A stretch of 64,000 nt of DNA from Yoonia vestfoldensis DSM 16212 (GTDB taxonomy: Bacteria > Pseudomonadota > Alphaproteobacteria > Rhodobacterales > Rhodobacteraceae). Below the pieces are notes generated by a model that saw only the letters and a program-made list of their open reading frames with translations, made no database searches and was not told the DNA's origin. The position numbers and the translations under genes were made by a program. The stretch spans positions 62,001-126,000 of the forward strand of contig NZ_KB907983.1 of the NCBI RefSeq assembly GCF_000382265.1. Reading direction: 5' to 3'. Shown here piece after piece: positions 8,283-16,385 of the stretch (its first letter is position 1; every line of letters starts with the position of its first letter).

Positions 8283-9251
8283 ATGACTGACAGCTCACAT
8301 ATCTCCATTCTGCGGCGAATGGCGGGGCAGGCCGTTGGTGCAGCCCCCGCCAGCCCCCTGACCACATCGCGCGCCGTGAAACTGGCGCTGGTCAAGGCGG
8401 CGACCGATGCGGCGGGCCTTGTGCTGCGGGTCGCCAGCACGGCGGATGACGTGGGCCGGCTGGATGACTTGCTGGGCCGGCTGGATCCGGGGCTGATGCT
8501 GGTCGGGCTGGACCGGCAGGGTGCATTGGCTGGTTTCGTCAGTATCGACATGCAATTGCGCGCCGCCGTCGTCGAAATGCAGACAACGGGCCGCTTGCTT
8601 GACCTTGCCGCCGACGACCGCCCTGCCACCGGCACCGACAAGGCGCTGTGCGATCCGTTGCTTGCGGCGTTCCTGACCGCCTTGCCCCCGGCGGTGACGG
8701 GCACTGCCTATGAAGGCTGGGTCGATGACGTGACCCCCGGTGACCGGCTGGCCGACAGCCGCCTTGCGGGATTGCTGCTGGCCGACGGGGACTACCGCGT
8801 GTTGCGGATGACTGTCGAGCTGGGCACCGGCGACCGCCAGGGCGAGGTGATGCTTGCCCTGCCGACGCTGGCCGCGCCGCCAGCCCCCGAAACAGCGGCC
8901 CCTGTGGTCGATTGGGATACAGCCTTTGCCACTGCGGTGCAGGATGCGCCCGCCAGCCTGACGGCGCGGCTGCACCGTTTCAAGATGCCGCTGGGGCAGG
9001 CGCAATCCTTGCAGGTGGGGCAGGTCGTGCCGTTGCCCGGCTGTACCGTCAATTCCGTTCGGTTGATCGCGCCGGATGGGCGGTCCGTGGCGCAGGCGAA
9101 ACTCGGGCAGCTTGCGGGCCACCGCGCCGTGCGGATCGAACTGGCACCCAGCGCGGAAATGCATGATCTTGTCAATGATGGCGGGTCCGATATGGCGCTG
9201 CCGCATGATCTGAGCGCCGGATCAGAGATGGACATAATGGCAGACGTCTGA
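8283..9251 (+). CDS. orphan FliM/FliN-like (SpoA/SPOA domain) protein
   Basis: 322 residues. The C-terminal part (about 223-290) has the surface-presentation-of-antigens fold pattern seen in FliM/FliN/SpaO: RLHRFKMPLGQAQSLQVGQVVPLPG, then a segment like RLIAPDGRSVAQAKLGQLAG-RAVRI. The N-terminal 200 residues resemble the middle domain of FliM in layout (DRQGALAGFVSIDMQLRAAVVE, TALPP) but lack an obvious CheY-binding EIDALL start. In flagella this domain builds the C-ring switch. No other flagellar or type III secretion gene lies in this window, so its partner is unclear. Confidence 0.72.
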   Translation: MTDSSHISILRRMAGQAVGAAPASPLTTSRAVKLALVKAATDAAGLVLRVASTADDVGRLDDLLGRLDPGLMLVGLDRQGALAGFVSIDMQLRAAVVEMQTTGRLLDLAADDRPATGTDKALCDPLLAAFLTALPPAVTGTAYEGWVDDVTPGDRLADSRLAGLLLADGDYRVLRMTVELGTGDRQGEVMLALPTLAAPPAPETAAPVVDWDTAFATAVQDAPASLTARLHRFKMPLGQAQSLQVGQVVPLPGCTVNSVRLIAPDGRSVAQAKLGQLAGHRAVRIELAPSAEMHDLVNDGGSDMALPHDLSAGSEMDIMADV

Positions 9252-9393
9252 GGGCAGACACCTGCGCAAAAACTGAAGCCGACGCTGCAAGATATATTGT
9301 AACTGACAGATAAGAAAGGATAAAAAGCAGCATAATTGTGCGCACCCGGTCCGGTCCGCTAGTCTGTGGGCATCGTCACCTGCGGAGTCGCCA

Positions 9394-9906
9394 ATGAAAA
9401 CACTTGTCATCCTGACCCTTTGTCTGATCGCGCTTGGTGCCACGGCGATTGCTGTCGGTGCGTTTCTTCCCGCCACGCGGGACGGCACGGCCATGCGCAG
9501 TTTCGACGCCGCGCCGGACCTTGTGCGCAGCGTCATCCGCGACATTGACAGCCAGCCTGCATGGCGCGCCAAGGTCGCGGCCATCGCGCCGGGGCCAGAC
9601 GGCAGGTGGACCGAAGTCACGACCGACGGCGAAAGAATCACCTTTCAGATCGTCGAGGACAGCGCGACCACGATCGCCTTGTCGTTCGAAAGCACGCGCG
9701 GATATATAGGCCGCTGGGCGGCTGATTTGACAGCGGCCGGGACGGACAGGACCTTGTTGACAGTTACGGAACAGGCGACCACCCCGTCGCCAATCGGTCG
9801 CATCCTGTCGCGGCTTTTCTTTGATCCCGTGGCCTTTGCCGCTACTTATCTCGACGAACTCGGTGCCGAGGTCGCACGGCGCAGCAGCGACAGAGGTGAC
9901 AGATGA
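9394..9906 (+). CDS. SRPBCC-like membrane-anchored protein
   Basis: 170 residues: an N-terminal hydrophobic anchor or signal (TLVILTLCLIALGATAIAVG), then a domain with the strand pattern of START/polyketide-cyclase-like (SRPBCC) proteins (RSFDAAPDLVRSVIRDIDSQPAWRA...TEVTTDGERITFQIVED...RTLLTVTEQATTPSPIGRIL). The function is probably hydrophobic ligand binding; no catalytic residues are identifiable. It overlaps the next start by 4 bases (ATGA), so it likely forms an operon with the next two genes. The preceding 142 bases hold no gene; they include a short AT-rich stretch around 9288-9335. Confidence 0.6.
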   Translation: MKTLVILTLCLIALGATAIAVGAFLPATRDGTAMRSFDAAPDLVRSVIRDIDSQPAWRAKVAAIAPGPDGRWTEVTTDGERITFQIVEDSATTIALSFESTRGYIGRWAADLTAAGTDRTLLTVTEQATTPSPIGRILSRLFFDPVAFAATYLDELGAEVARRSSDRGDR

Positions 9907-10340
9907 AGACCCCGACGAAACGCCCGACCGACTGGCGGAAACGGTTCGACAGCGCAAAGCCACCCAAGACGGTGCTGCTGCACACCGATTTCGCCGGGAT
10001 CAAGGCGGGCAGCATGATGTATATCGGATCGCCCGGCGTTTTCGCCAATTACATCGCCCGAATTCCGGCGGGACAGACACGCACGATCAGCCGGATGCGC
10101 AACGAACTTGCCCGTCGCAACGATGCGGTGGCGACCTGCCCGGTGACGACGGCGATCTATCTCAAGGTCGTCGTCGAGGTGGCGCTTGACGACATGGCCC
10201 ACGGCAAGCCGAGCGATGCGGTGGTGCCGTTCTGGCGCGTCATCGAACCGGGCAGCAAGATCGCCAAACGCTTGTCCTGCGATGACAGCGTGATCGCGGA
10301 TTTGCGTGCGATCGAGGCGGCTGGCGGGCCCGACGATTGA
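9903..10340 (+). CDS. conserved hypothetical protein
   Basis: 145 residues, no certain family. It begins with a basic stretch, then TVLLHTDFAGIKAGSMMYIGSPGVFANYIARIPAGQTRTI, and a conserved-looking core ATCPVTTAIYLKVVVEVALDD...PFWRVIEPGSKIAKRLSCD. The FWRVIEPGS segment loosely recalls the helix-turn-helix part of MGMT/alkyltransferase-like proteins, but the PCHR active site is absent. It has no signal peptide, so it is probably cytosolic. Coupled to the SRPBCC-like gene (ATGA) and to the acetyltransferase gene. Confidence 0.6.
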   Translation: MKTPTKRPTDWRKRFDSAKPPKTVLLHTDFAGIKAGSMMYIGSPGVFANYIARIPAGQTRTISRMRNELARRNDAVATCPVTTAIYLKVVVEVALDDMAHGKPSDAVVPFWRVIEPGSKIAKRLSCDDSVIADLRAIEAAGGPDD

Positions 10341-10369
10341 TGACCGAACGAACGCTGGAGAGGCCGGAA

Positions 10370-10870
10370 ATGACACTTATCCCCACGCTGACAACCGCGC
10401 GGCTGCGGCTCCGGCCGATGACGTTCGACGATTGGACGCCATATGTCACGCTGATGACCTCTGATCGCGCCCGCTACATGGGTGGGCCGTTCTCGATCAA
10501 TGGCGCTTGGGGCATGTTCTGCGCGGATCACGCCCAATGGGACCTGTTCGGTTGCGGGGCCTTAATGGTGGAGGCGCAGGCAACCGGAGCCTGCGTGGGG
10601 CAGGTAGCGATCAACGCAGGCCCGCTGTTTCCTGAACATGAAATTGGCTGGATGGTGTATTCCGGCCATGAAGGGCAGGGTTTCGCCTTCGAGGCGGCGA
10701 CCACCCTGCGTGACTGGGCCGCGCATGACCGGGGCCTCGCGACGCTGGTCAGCTACGTCGATCCGGCGAATGTCCGGTCTTGCCGGCTTGCAGAACGAAT
10801 GGGCGCGACGCTGGATGATACGGCGTCGCGCCCTGATCCGGACGATCTGGTCTACCGGCATTTCGGCTGA
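10370..10870 (+). CDS. GNAT-family N-acetyltransferase (RimJ/RimL type)
   Basis: 166 residues from ATG 10370. The N-terminus TLTTARLRLRPMTFDDW is typical of RimJ/RimL-like acetyltransferases. The acetyl-CoA-binding A motif is EIGWMVYSGHEGQGFAFEAA, followed by SYVDPANVRSCRLAERMGA. The start is chosen because GGAGAGG (10357-10363) is ideally spaced; an in-frame ATG at 10340 overlaps the previous stop and would add 10 residues. The substrate is unknown. Confidence 0.85.
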   Translation: MTLIPTLTTARLRLRPMTFDDWTPYVTLMTSDRARYMGGPFSINGAWGMFCADHAQWDLFGCGALMVEAQATGACVGQVAINAGPLFPEHEIGWMVYSGHEGQGFAFEAATTLRDWAAHDRGLATLVSYVDPANVRSCRLAERMGATLDDTASRPDPDDLVYRHFG

Positions 10871-10877
10871 GCGGCGC

Positions 10878-11303
10878 TTACGCTTTCGCGAGCGTGTCCA
10901 ACTGCCCGCGCATGCCGCCAAGATCGTACCCGGCCTTTGCAGTGGCGGCGATGATGGCATCCGTCGGCATCTTGCCCGCTTGCCCCAGCGACCACACGAT
11001 CGACGATCGCGTGCCTGATGCGCAATAGGCCAGCACCGGACCTGATGACGCAGCAGCGGCAGCCATCTGGGCGTCGACCATACCCATGTTGAGGCCCTGA
11101 TGGGTCACTGGGTTGATGGCAAAGGCAATCCCTGCCGCCTCTGCCGCAGCTGCGACCGTTGCGGCCTGATGCGATGGCGGCACTTCGGCGTCGGGCCGGT
11201 TGCAGATGATCGTGGTGAAACCGGCAGCCGCGATCGCCGGTATATCCTCGACCGCGATCTGGGGTGTGACCGCATAGTCGGGGGTGATGTGTCGGATATC
11301 CAT
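10878..11303 (-). CDS. TIGR01244 family phosphatase-like sulfurtransferase
   Basis: 141 residues of the dual-specificity-phosphatase-like domain found in Blh proteins. The catalytic loop is YCASGTRS with Cys94 and Arg99 (C-x4-R, shorter than the C-x5-R of true phosphatases), which is the pattern of the TIGR01244 group. N-terminus MDIRHITPDYAVTPQI is typical. It is the last gene of a leftward four-gene cluster with two YeeE/YedE proteins and an MBL-fold persulfide-dioxygenase-like enzyme, which supports a role in handling reactive sulfur species. Confidence 0.85.
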   Translation of the reverse strand: MDIRHITPDYAVTPQIAVEDIPAIAAAGFTTIICNRPDAEVPPSHQAATVAAAAEAAGIAFAINPVTHQGLNMGMVDAQMAAAAASSGPVLAYCASGTRSSIVWSLGQAGKMPTDAIIAATAKAGYDLGGMRGQLDTLAKA

Positions 11304-11313
11304 AATCGTCCTC

Positions 11314-11745
11314 TTATGTTGCGGGCAATGCGCGGTCGAAACGGACCCGCAGCCCCGGTGTCAGCACCATACCTGTCAGCATCGCGATCACAAAGACAAG
11401 ACCGCCCGCGCCGCCATAGCTGAGAGAGGCGATGGCAGGCCCAGGGCACAACCCGGCAAGACCCCATCCCGCACCGAACAAGGTCGATCCGATCACGAGA
11501 TTGCGCCCGATCCGTGGTTCGGGCGGTGTCGGGAACGCGGCCGCCAGCACGGGCTTGCGCCCGATGGTGAACCGCCACGCGATGGCCATGGGAATGATCG
11601 CCCCGCCCATCACGAAGGCCAGCGTCGGGTCCCAGTCGCCGAACACATCCAGCCAGCCCTGCACCTTGGTGGTGTCGGTCATGCCCGAAATCAGCAGGCC
11701 CAGCCCGAACAGGCTCCCTGTCAGAAAAGAAACAACGACGCGCAT
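11314..11745 (-). CDS. YeeE/YedE family half-transporter (C-terminal-half type)
   Basis: 143 residues, hydrophobic with four likely membrane helices. The motif AGLCPGPAIASLSYGG is characteristic of the second half of YeeE/YedE (DUF395/PF04143) transporters, which move thiosulfate or other small sulfur compounds. The start ATG (11743-11745) overlaps the stop of the upstream half by one base (TGATG), so the two are translationally coupled and probably form a two-subunit channel (PmpA/PmpB-like). Part of the persulfide cluster. Confidence 0.88.
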   Translation of the reverse strand: MRVVVSFLTGSLFGLGLLISGMTDTTKVQGWLDVFGDWDPTLAFVMGGAIIPMAIAWRFTIGRKPVLAAAFPTPPEPRIGRNLVIGSTLFGAGWGLAGLCPGPAIASLSYGGAGGLVFVIAMLTGMVLTPGLRVRFDRALPAT

Positions 11746-12170
11746 CAGATCACCCCCAGCACATGTTTGAACAGGACCATCGTCAGACCGCCCGCGCCGA
11801 TATAGAAGGCCGTCGCCACGATGCCGCGCAACGACAGACGCGAAATCCCGCAGACCCCGTGGCCGGACGTGCAACCATTGGCCAGCCGCGTGCCGATACC
11901 CACCAGCAGGCCCGCCGCGATGATGACGACCCAATTGCCGGTCAGGTTCGTTTCCGACCCGCCGATGGCCGCGGCGGCGATGGCCGGCACGATGAACAGC
12001 CCCGCGATCAACGCGGCCCGTTCCTGCCAGTCACTGCGCCCGCTGCCGTCGACCAGCCCGCCGATGATGCCAGAGGCCCCCATGACGCGGCCGTTGACCA
12101 GCAGGAACAAAGCCCCCGCCATCCCGATCAGCCCACCGCCGATCAGGCCCAAGATCCAGTCTTGTTGCAT
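11745..12170 (-). CDS. YeeE/YedE family half-transporter (N-terminal-half type)
   Basis: 141 residues with several membrane helices. The LANGCTSGHGVCGISRLSLR motif is the signature of the first YeeE/YedE half; its Cys residues are implicated in sulfur substrate handling in this family. It precedes the second half with a one-base overlap and follows the MBL-fold gene by 23 bases. Likely imports or exports a sulfur species for the dioxygenase or sulfurtransferase. Substrate not determinable here. Confidence 0.88.
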   Translation of the reverse strand: MQQDWILGLIGGGLIGMAGALFLLVNGRVMGASGIIGGLVDGSGRSDWQERAALIAGLFIVPAIAAAAIGGSETNLTGNWVVIIAAGLLVGIGTRLANGCTSGHGVCGISRLSLRGIVATAFYIGAGGLTMVLFKHVLGVI

Positions 12171-12193
12171 TGTCTTTCCTTATGTTCTTGCGA

Positions 12194-13057
12194 TCAAAGC
12201 TGGTTGATCGGCACTTTGAAATAGCGCGCGCCGTTGTCTTCGGGTTCGGGCAGATTGCCTGCGCGCATGTTGGTCTGCAGCGATGGCAGGATCAGCCGTG
12301 GCATGCCTAGTTGCGCATCCCGCGTGGTGCGCATCGACACGAAATCCTCCAGCGGTTTGCCCGCGCCGACATGGATGTTCATCGCCTTCTGTTCGCCAAC
12401 GGTGGTTTCCCAGGCGAATTCATCGCGACCGGGGGCCTTGTAATCATGGCCCACGAAAATCCGCGTCTCGTCGGGCAGGGCGAGGATTTTCTGGATCGAA
12501 TTGTAAAGATCTGTCGCCGACCCGCCGGGGAAATCGCAGCGCGCTGTGCCGAAATCGGGCATGAACAGCGTATCGCCGACAAAGGCGGCATCGCCGATCA
12601 CATAGGTCAGGCAAGCGGGCGTGTGGCCGGGGGTGTGCAGCACATCGGCGCGCAACTGGCCGATGTGGAACGTGTCGCCTTCCTTGAACAGCGCATCGAA
12701 TTGCGATCCGTCCCGCTGGAATGCGGTGCCTTCGTTAAATATCTTGCCGAACGTGTCCTGCACGATTGTGATATTAGCGCCGATGCCGATCTTGCCGCCC
12801 AGATGCTCTTGCAGGTAGGGCGCGGCGGACAGATGGTCCGCATGCACATGGCTTTCGAGGATCCAGGCGACGCTGAGCCCCTGATCCTTGACCCAGGCGA
12901 TGATCGCGTCAGCCGATGTCGTATCGGTGCGCCCTGCGGCGGGGTCATAGTCCAGAACGCTGTCAACAATCGCGCAGGCGCTGCCTTGCGGCTCGCGCAC
13001 CACGTAGGAAATCGTGTTGGTGGCTTCATCGAAGAAGGCTTTGACTTCAGGTTTCAT
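12194..13057 (-). CDS. MBL-fold metallohydrolase, persulfide dioxygenase-like (Blh type)
   Basis: 287 residues. The metal-binding motif HVHADH (H70, H72, D74, H75), then HTPGHTPACLTY (about 134), GDTLFMPDFGTARCDF and FVGHDY give the ETHE1/Blh-type iron site used to oxidise glutathione persulfide. The start at 13057 has AGGAG a few bases upstream on the minus strand. It is the first gene of the leftward sulfur cluster and is divergent from a SqrR/BigR-like repressor, with a candidate operator between them. The oxygenase activity is inferred from family. Confidence 0.9.
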   Translation of the reverse strand: MKPEVKAFFDEATNTISYVVREPQGSACAIVDSVLDYDPAAGRTDTTSADAIIAWVKDQGLSVAWILESHVHADHLSAAPYLQEHLGGKIGIGANITIVQDTFGKIFNEGTAFQRDGSQFDALFKEGDTFHIGQLRADVLHTPGHTPACLTYVIGDAAFVGDTLFMPDFGTARCDFPGGSATDLYNSIQKILALPDETRIFVGHDYKAPGRDEFAWETTVGEQKAMNIHVGAGKPLEDFVSMRTTRDAQLGMPRLILPSLQTNMRAGNLPEPEDNGARYFKVPINQL

Positions 13058-13100
13058 GTTGATTCTCCTTTGTGAACATAGAATAAGGGTTCCTGAAAAC

Positions 13101-13116
13101 ATTTCAATGTTGGAAT
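13101..13116. promoter_or_regulatory. candidate operator for the SqrR/BigR-type regulator
   Basis: A near-perfect inverted repeat, ATTTCAA-TG-TTGGAAT, lies in the 87-base gap between the divergent MBL gene and the ArsR-type regulator. Six of seven arm positions pair. It can also be read as ATTT-N8-GAAT, close to the ATTC-N8-GAAT pattern I recall for SqrR. Its position would let the regulator control both itself and the sulfur operon. Confidence 0.6.
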
Positions 13117-13144
13117 GTGTAAAAAATGCCTGTAGGGTTACGCT

Positions 13145-13462
13145 ATGAGCCAAGCAACCGATTTCCAACTGGATCCGATGGATGCCGCAGCGAACGAAGC
13201 CGCGGATCTGCTCAAGGCGTTGTCCAACGCGGGGCGTCTGCGTATTCTTTGCGCGCTGGTGCCGGGCGAAATGTCGGTGGGCGATCTTGAAAAGGCGCTT
13301 GGCGCCAGCCAATCCTATGTGTCGGGCCAATTGCTGCGGTTGCGCAGCGAAGGTCTGGTGTCCTGCACCCGCGACGGGCGGAATATCCGCTACCGCCTGG
13401 CGGATCCGCGTGTGCGCCCCCTGCTCGAACGCGTCTACGAGATTTTCTGCCCCGTCGCATAG
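13145..13462 (+). CDS. ArsR-family thiol-persulfide sensor regulator (SqrR/BigR type)
   Basis: 105 residues with a winged helix (KALSNAGRLRILCALVPGEMSVGDLEKALGASQSYVSGQLLRLRSEGLV). Cys36 and Cys102 are 66 residues apart, the same spacing as the redox pair in SqrR (C41/C107) and BigR (C42/C108), which form a tetrasulfide link on persulfide exposure and release DNA. A third Cys (74) is extra. It faces the MBL/YeeE cluster, its expected target. The last 28 bases overlap the 3' end of the acyl-CoA dehydrogenase gene. Confidence 0.88.
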   Translation: MSQATDFQLDPMDAAANEAADLLKALSNAGRLRILCALVPGEMSVGDLEKALGASQSYVSGQLLRLRSEGLVSCTRDGRNIRYRLADPRVRPLLERVYEIFCPVA

Positions 13463-14664
13463 GCTGCCAGTTCGGCCCTTGCGACCTGCCTGCGATGCAC
13501 GGCGTCCGGCCCGTCCGCCAGCCGCAGGGTCCGCAGATGCGTCCATTGCCGCGCCAGCGGGGTATCCTGCGACACGCCTGCCGCGCCGAACATCTGTACC
13601 GCCATATCGGTGATCTTCAGCGCCACGGCGGGGGCCACAACCTTGATCTGGCTGATCCATGGTGCGGCGGCGCGTTTGTCGCCTTGGTCCATCATCCACG
13701 CGGCCTTAAGGCAGAGCAGGCGGGCCTGTTCGATCTCCATCCGCGCGGTGGCGATCAGGTCGTAATTTTCGCCCAGTTCCGCCAGAGGCTTGCCGAATGC
13801 CGTGCGGCTGACCGACCGTTCGCACATCAGCGCCAGCGCCTTTTCGGCCTGCCCGATGGCGCGCATGCAATGGTGGATGCGGCCGGGGCCAAGGCGGCCT
13901 TGCGCGATCTCGAATCCGCGCCCTTCGCCCAGCAGCAGATGGTCGGCAGGCACGCGGACATTGTCATAGCGGAAATGCATATGGCCGTGGGGGGCGTCGT
14001 CGTGGCCGTACACCTCCATCGCGCGCAGCTTGATGATGCCGGGCGTATCAGCAGGGACCACGATCATCGCATGGCGCTGGTGCTTGGGCGCGTCATCGCT
14101 GGTGCGTACCATGACGATATGCACCGCACAGCGCGGATCACCCGCACCAGTTGCCCACCATTTCTCGCCGTTCAGCACATAATCATCGCCGTCGCGCACG
14201 CAGGTCATGGCGATATTGGTGGCATCCGAACTGGCGACATCGGGTTCGGTCATCAGATAGGCCGACCTTATCTCGCCCGCCATCAGCGGTTTCAGCCAGC
14301 GGGTTTTCATCGCGTCGGTGCCGTAGCGCGCAAAAACCTCCATATTGCCGGTGTCCGGCGCATTGCAGTTGAACACCTCGGCGGCAAGGTGGCTTTTGCC
14401 CATTTCCTCGGCCAGATAGGCATATTCGACGGTGTTCAGGCTGGGACCATCGCGGAACGTGTCCCAGAAATTCCACAGGTCGCGGTCCCGCGCCTTGGCC
14501 TTCAGCCCTTCCAATATCTCGGTCTGGCGGGGCGTGAATTGCCAACGGTCGCCGATACCGACCTCGGCCAGAAACTCCGCATCGAGTGGTGCGATTTCAT
14601 CCGCGATCATCGCCTTGACGGCGGCAAGCACGGGTTTGAGCCGTGCGGTCTGTCCCAGGTCCAT
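13435..14664 (-). CDS. acyl-CoA dehydrogenase (ACAD10/11-like)
   Basis: 409 residues of a FAD-dependent acyl-CoA dehydrogenase: AYLMTEPDVASSDATN (FAD/substrate region, about 140-155), GEKWWATGAGDP, the GPGRIHHCMRAIGQAEKAL region, RTAFGKPLAE, and QMFGAAGVSQDTPLAR near the end. The variant matches the dehydrogenase half of mammalian ACAD10/11. It is divergent from an APH-like kinase gene, the other half of that pair; together they are known to act on 4-hydroxy fatty acids via phosphorylation. Overlaps the regulator 3' end by 28 bases. Confidence 0.92.
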   Translation of the reverse strand: MDLGQTARLKPVLAAVKAMIADEIAPLDAEFLAEVGIGDRWQFTPRQTEILEGLKAKARDRDLWNFWDTFRDGPSLNTVEYAYLAEEMGKSHLAAEVFNCNAPDTGNMEVFARYGTDAMKTRWLKPLMAGEIRSAYLMTEPDVASSDATNIAMTCVRDGDDYVLNGEKWWATGAGDPRCAVHIVMVRTSDDAPKHQRHAMIVVPADTPGIIKLRAMEVYGHDDAPHGHMHFRYDNVRVPADHLLLGEGRGFEIAQGRLGPGRIHHCMRAIGQAEKALALMCERSVSRTAFGKPLAELGENYDLIATARMEIEQARLLCLKAAWMMDQGDKRAAAPWISQIKVVAPAVALKITDMAVQMFGAAGVSQDTPLARQWTHLRTLRLADGPDAVHRRQVARAELAAYATGQKIS

Positions 14665-14755
14665 GATGATCCTCCCCCGACGTCATGGTGCATTGCAGGC
14701 GGGCCGTGTCAATCAACGGCTTGCGCTACTTGGCGTCACATGGCCCTATCGGGGC

Positions 14756-15799
14756 ATGAACGAGGCGGCAAAAGATATCGGCATGTCCCTTGCAACACTG
14801 GACAGCACCCTTTCGGTGGCCGTGCCGGGGTTTGCAGGCGCGCAAGAGGTTGCCAAATTCGGCACAGGCCAGTCGAACCCGACCTATCTGATCACCGCCG
14901 CCAGCGGGCGCTATGTCTTGCGCAGCAAGCCGCCCGGCGACCTTTTGCCCTCTGCTCATGCTGTGGACCGCGAGTTCCGCGTGATGCAGGCGCTGTCTGG
15001 CAGTAAGGTGCCGGTGCCGCGCGTGCTGCATCTAGCCGATGCCGATACATCCCCCAGCGGGCGCGCGTTTTTCGTCATGGATTATCTGGACGGGCGCATC
15101 TTCTGGGACCCTGCCTTGCCCGAGGTGCCGCAGGCGGATCGTGCCGCGATCTATGACGCGATGAACGCGGCCCTTGCGGGTTTGCATGATGTCGACGTCG
15201 CAGCCGTCGGCCTGTCGGATTTCGGCAAGCCCGGCAATTATTTCGCCCGCCAGTTGGACCGCTGGTCCCGGCAATATCTGGCCAGCGTCGCTGAACCGAC
15301 GCCCGCGATGGCGCAGATCATGGCGTGGCTGAAACAGGCGATGCCCGCAGATGACGGGCAGGTGGCGCTGGTGCATGGCGACTGGCGGCTCGACAACATG
15401 ATCTTTGCGCGGGGCAAGCCTGACATCTTGGGCGTGCTCGATTGGGAATTGTCCACGCTGGGCCATCCGCTGGCGGACCTTGCCTATCAATGCATGCAAT
15501 GGCGGCTACCCAATGACGGCCGGATGCGGGGCCTTGGCGGGATCGACCGCGCGGCCCACGGCCTGCCGACCGAGGCGGAATATGTCGCAGCCTATGCCGC
15601 CCGGCGCGGCCTGCCTGCGATCGACAACTGGGCGTTCTATCTGGTGTTCGCGTTCTTCCGGCTGGCGGCGATCCTCGCGGGGGTTGCGGCGCGGGCAAAC
15701 AGCGGCAACGCGTCAAACCCCGAACAGGCGCGGGCCTATGGGCAGGCTGTCCCGGTGCTGGCAGCGTTGGCCTTGCAGGTCATCGAAGACGGTCCTTAG
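14756..15799 (+). CDS. APH-like phosphotransferase (ACAD10/11 kinase-domain type)
   Basis: 347 residues of the aminoglycoside-phosphotransferase fold. FGTGQSNPTYLI forms the nucleotide loop, YVLRSKPPGDLLPSAHAVDREFRV carries the Lys, and the catalytic and metal motifs are VHGDWRLDNM and LDWELSTLGHPLADL. These blocks are typical of the kinase domain of ACAD10/11, so it probably phosphorylates 4-hydroxyacyl-CoA for the divergent dehydrogenase. An alternative start at 14783 would remove nine residues. Its stop overlaps the opposite small membrane gene by 4 bases. Confidence 0.9.
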   Translation: MNEAAKDIGMSLATLDSTLSVAVPGFAGAQEVAKFGTGQSNPTYLITAASGRYVLRSKPPGDLLPSAHAVDREFRVMQALSGSKVPVPRVLHLADADTSPSGRAFFVMDYLDGRIFWDPALPEVPQADRAAIYDAMNAALAGLHDVDVAAVGLSDFGKPGNYFARQLDRWSRQYLASVAEPTPAMAQIMAWLKQAMPADDGQVALVHGDWRLDNMIFARGKPDILGVLDWELSTLGHPLADLAYQCMQWRLPNDGRMRGLGGIDRAAHGLPTEAEYVAAYAARRGLPAIDNWAFYLVFAFFRLAAILAGVAARANSGNASNPEQARAYGQAVPVLAALALQVIEDGP

Positions 15800-16014
15800 C
15801 CCAGCATCACGCCGACGACGACGGTCATCAATCCGATCACCGATACGAACAGCGCCCCCAGATTGATCGGCAGCACCTTGGAAATGCGCGCGCGCAATTC
15901 AGCATCGGGTAGTTTTGCGCGCTTGGCTTTGGTCACCATCACAATGCTGTAGCCGATCCCGATCAGGCCGATCACCGACAGCAATGCGCCGATCAAGACA
16001 ACGATTTCCATCAT
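15796..16014 (-). CDS. small two-helix membrane protein
   Basis: 72 residues. Two hydrophobic segments (IVVLIGALLSVIGLIGIGYSI and NLGALFVSVIGLMTVVVGVML) flank a short basic cytoplasmic loop (TKAKRAKLPDAELRARISK). No family is recognised. Two consecutive ATG codons (16012-16014 and 16009-16011) are possible starts. It is divergent from the DUF2312/GapR gene. Confidence 0.65.
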   Translation of the reverse strand: MMEIVVLIGALLSVIGLIGIGYSIVMVTKAKRAKLPDAELRARISKVLPINLGALFVSVIGLMTVVVGVMLG

Positions 16015-16120
16015 GCACCTCGTCTGTTTGGCTTGCCCTAGCGCGGCGGCGGGAGTTGCGCAAGGGTTGCGGGTCCACAGGCCACGGGCTAGGAAACGGC
16101 AACCCCGCGAGGAGAGCGCC

Positions 16121-16381
16121 ATGAACGATTCCGTCATCGACACGACTTCAAACGTTGCCGCCGAAGAGCTGCGCCAGTTCATCGAACGGTTCGAGCGGCT
16201 GGAGGCCGAGAAAAAAGACATCGCCGACGCCCAGAAAGAAGTGATGGCCGAAGCCAAGGGGCGCGGTTACGACACCAAGGTCCTGCGCAAGATCATCGCG
16301 ATCCGCAAACGCGACGCCAATGATCTGGCTGAGGAAGAAGCCGTGATGGACCTTTACATGTCCGCGCTGGGCATGTCCTGA
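16121..16381 (+). CDS. gapR: GapR-family (DUF2312) nucleoid-associated protein
   Basis: 86 residues, mostly helical: AAEELRQFIERFERLEAEKKDIADAQKEV is a coiled coil, then AEAKGRGYDTKVLRKIIAIRKRD, the DUF2312 signature. In Caulobacter, GapR clamps overtwisted DNA ahead of replication and transcription forks. Length and motif match the family closely. ATG 16121 has GAGGAG (16109-16114) upstream. The name follows Caulobacter; the product is otherwise annotated DUF2312. Confidence 0.9.
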   Translation: MNDSVIDTTSNVAAEELRQFIERFERLEAEKKDIADAQKEVMAEAKGRGYDTKVLRKIIAIRKRDANDLAEEEAVMDLYMSALGMS

Positions 16382-16385
16382 TCAA

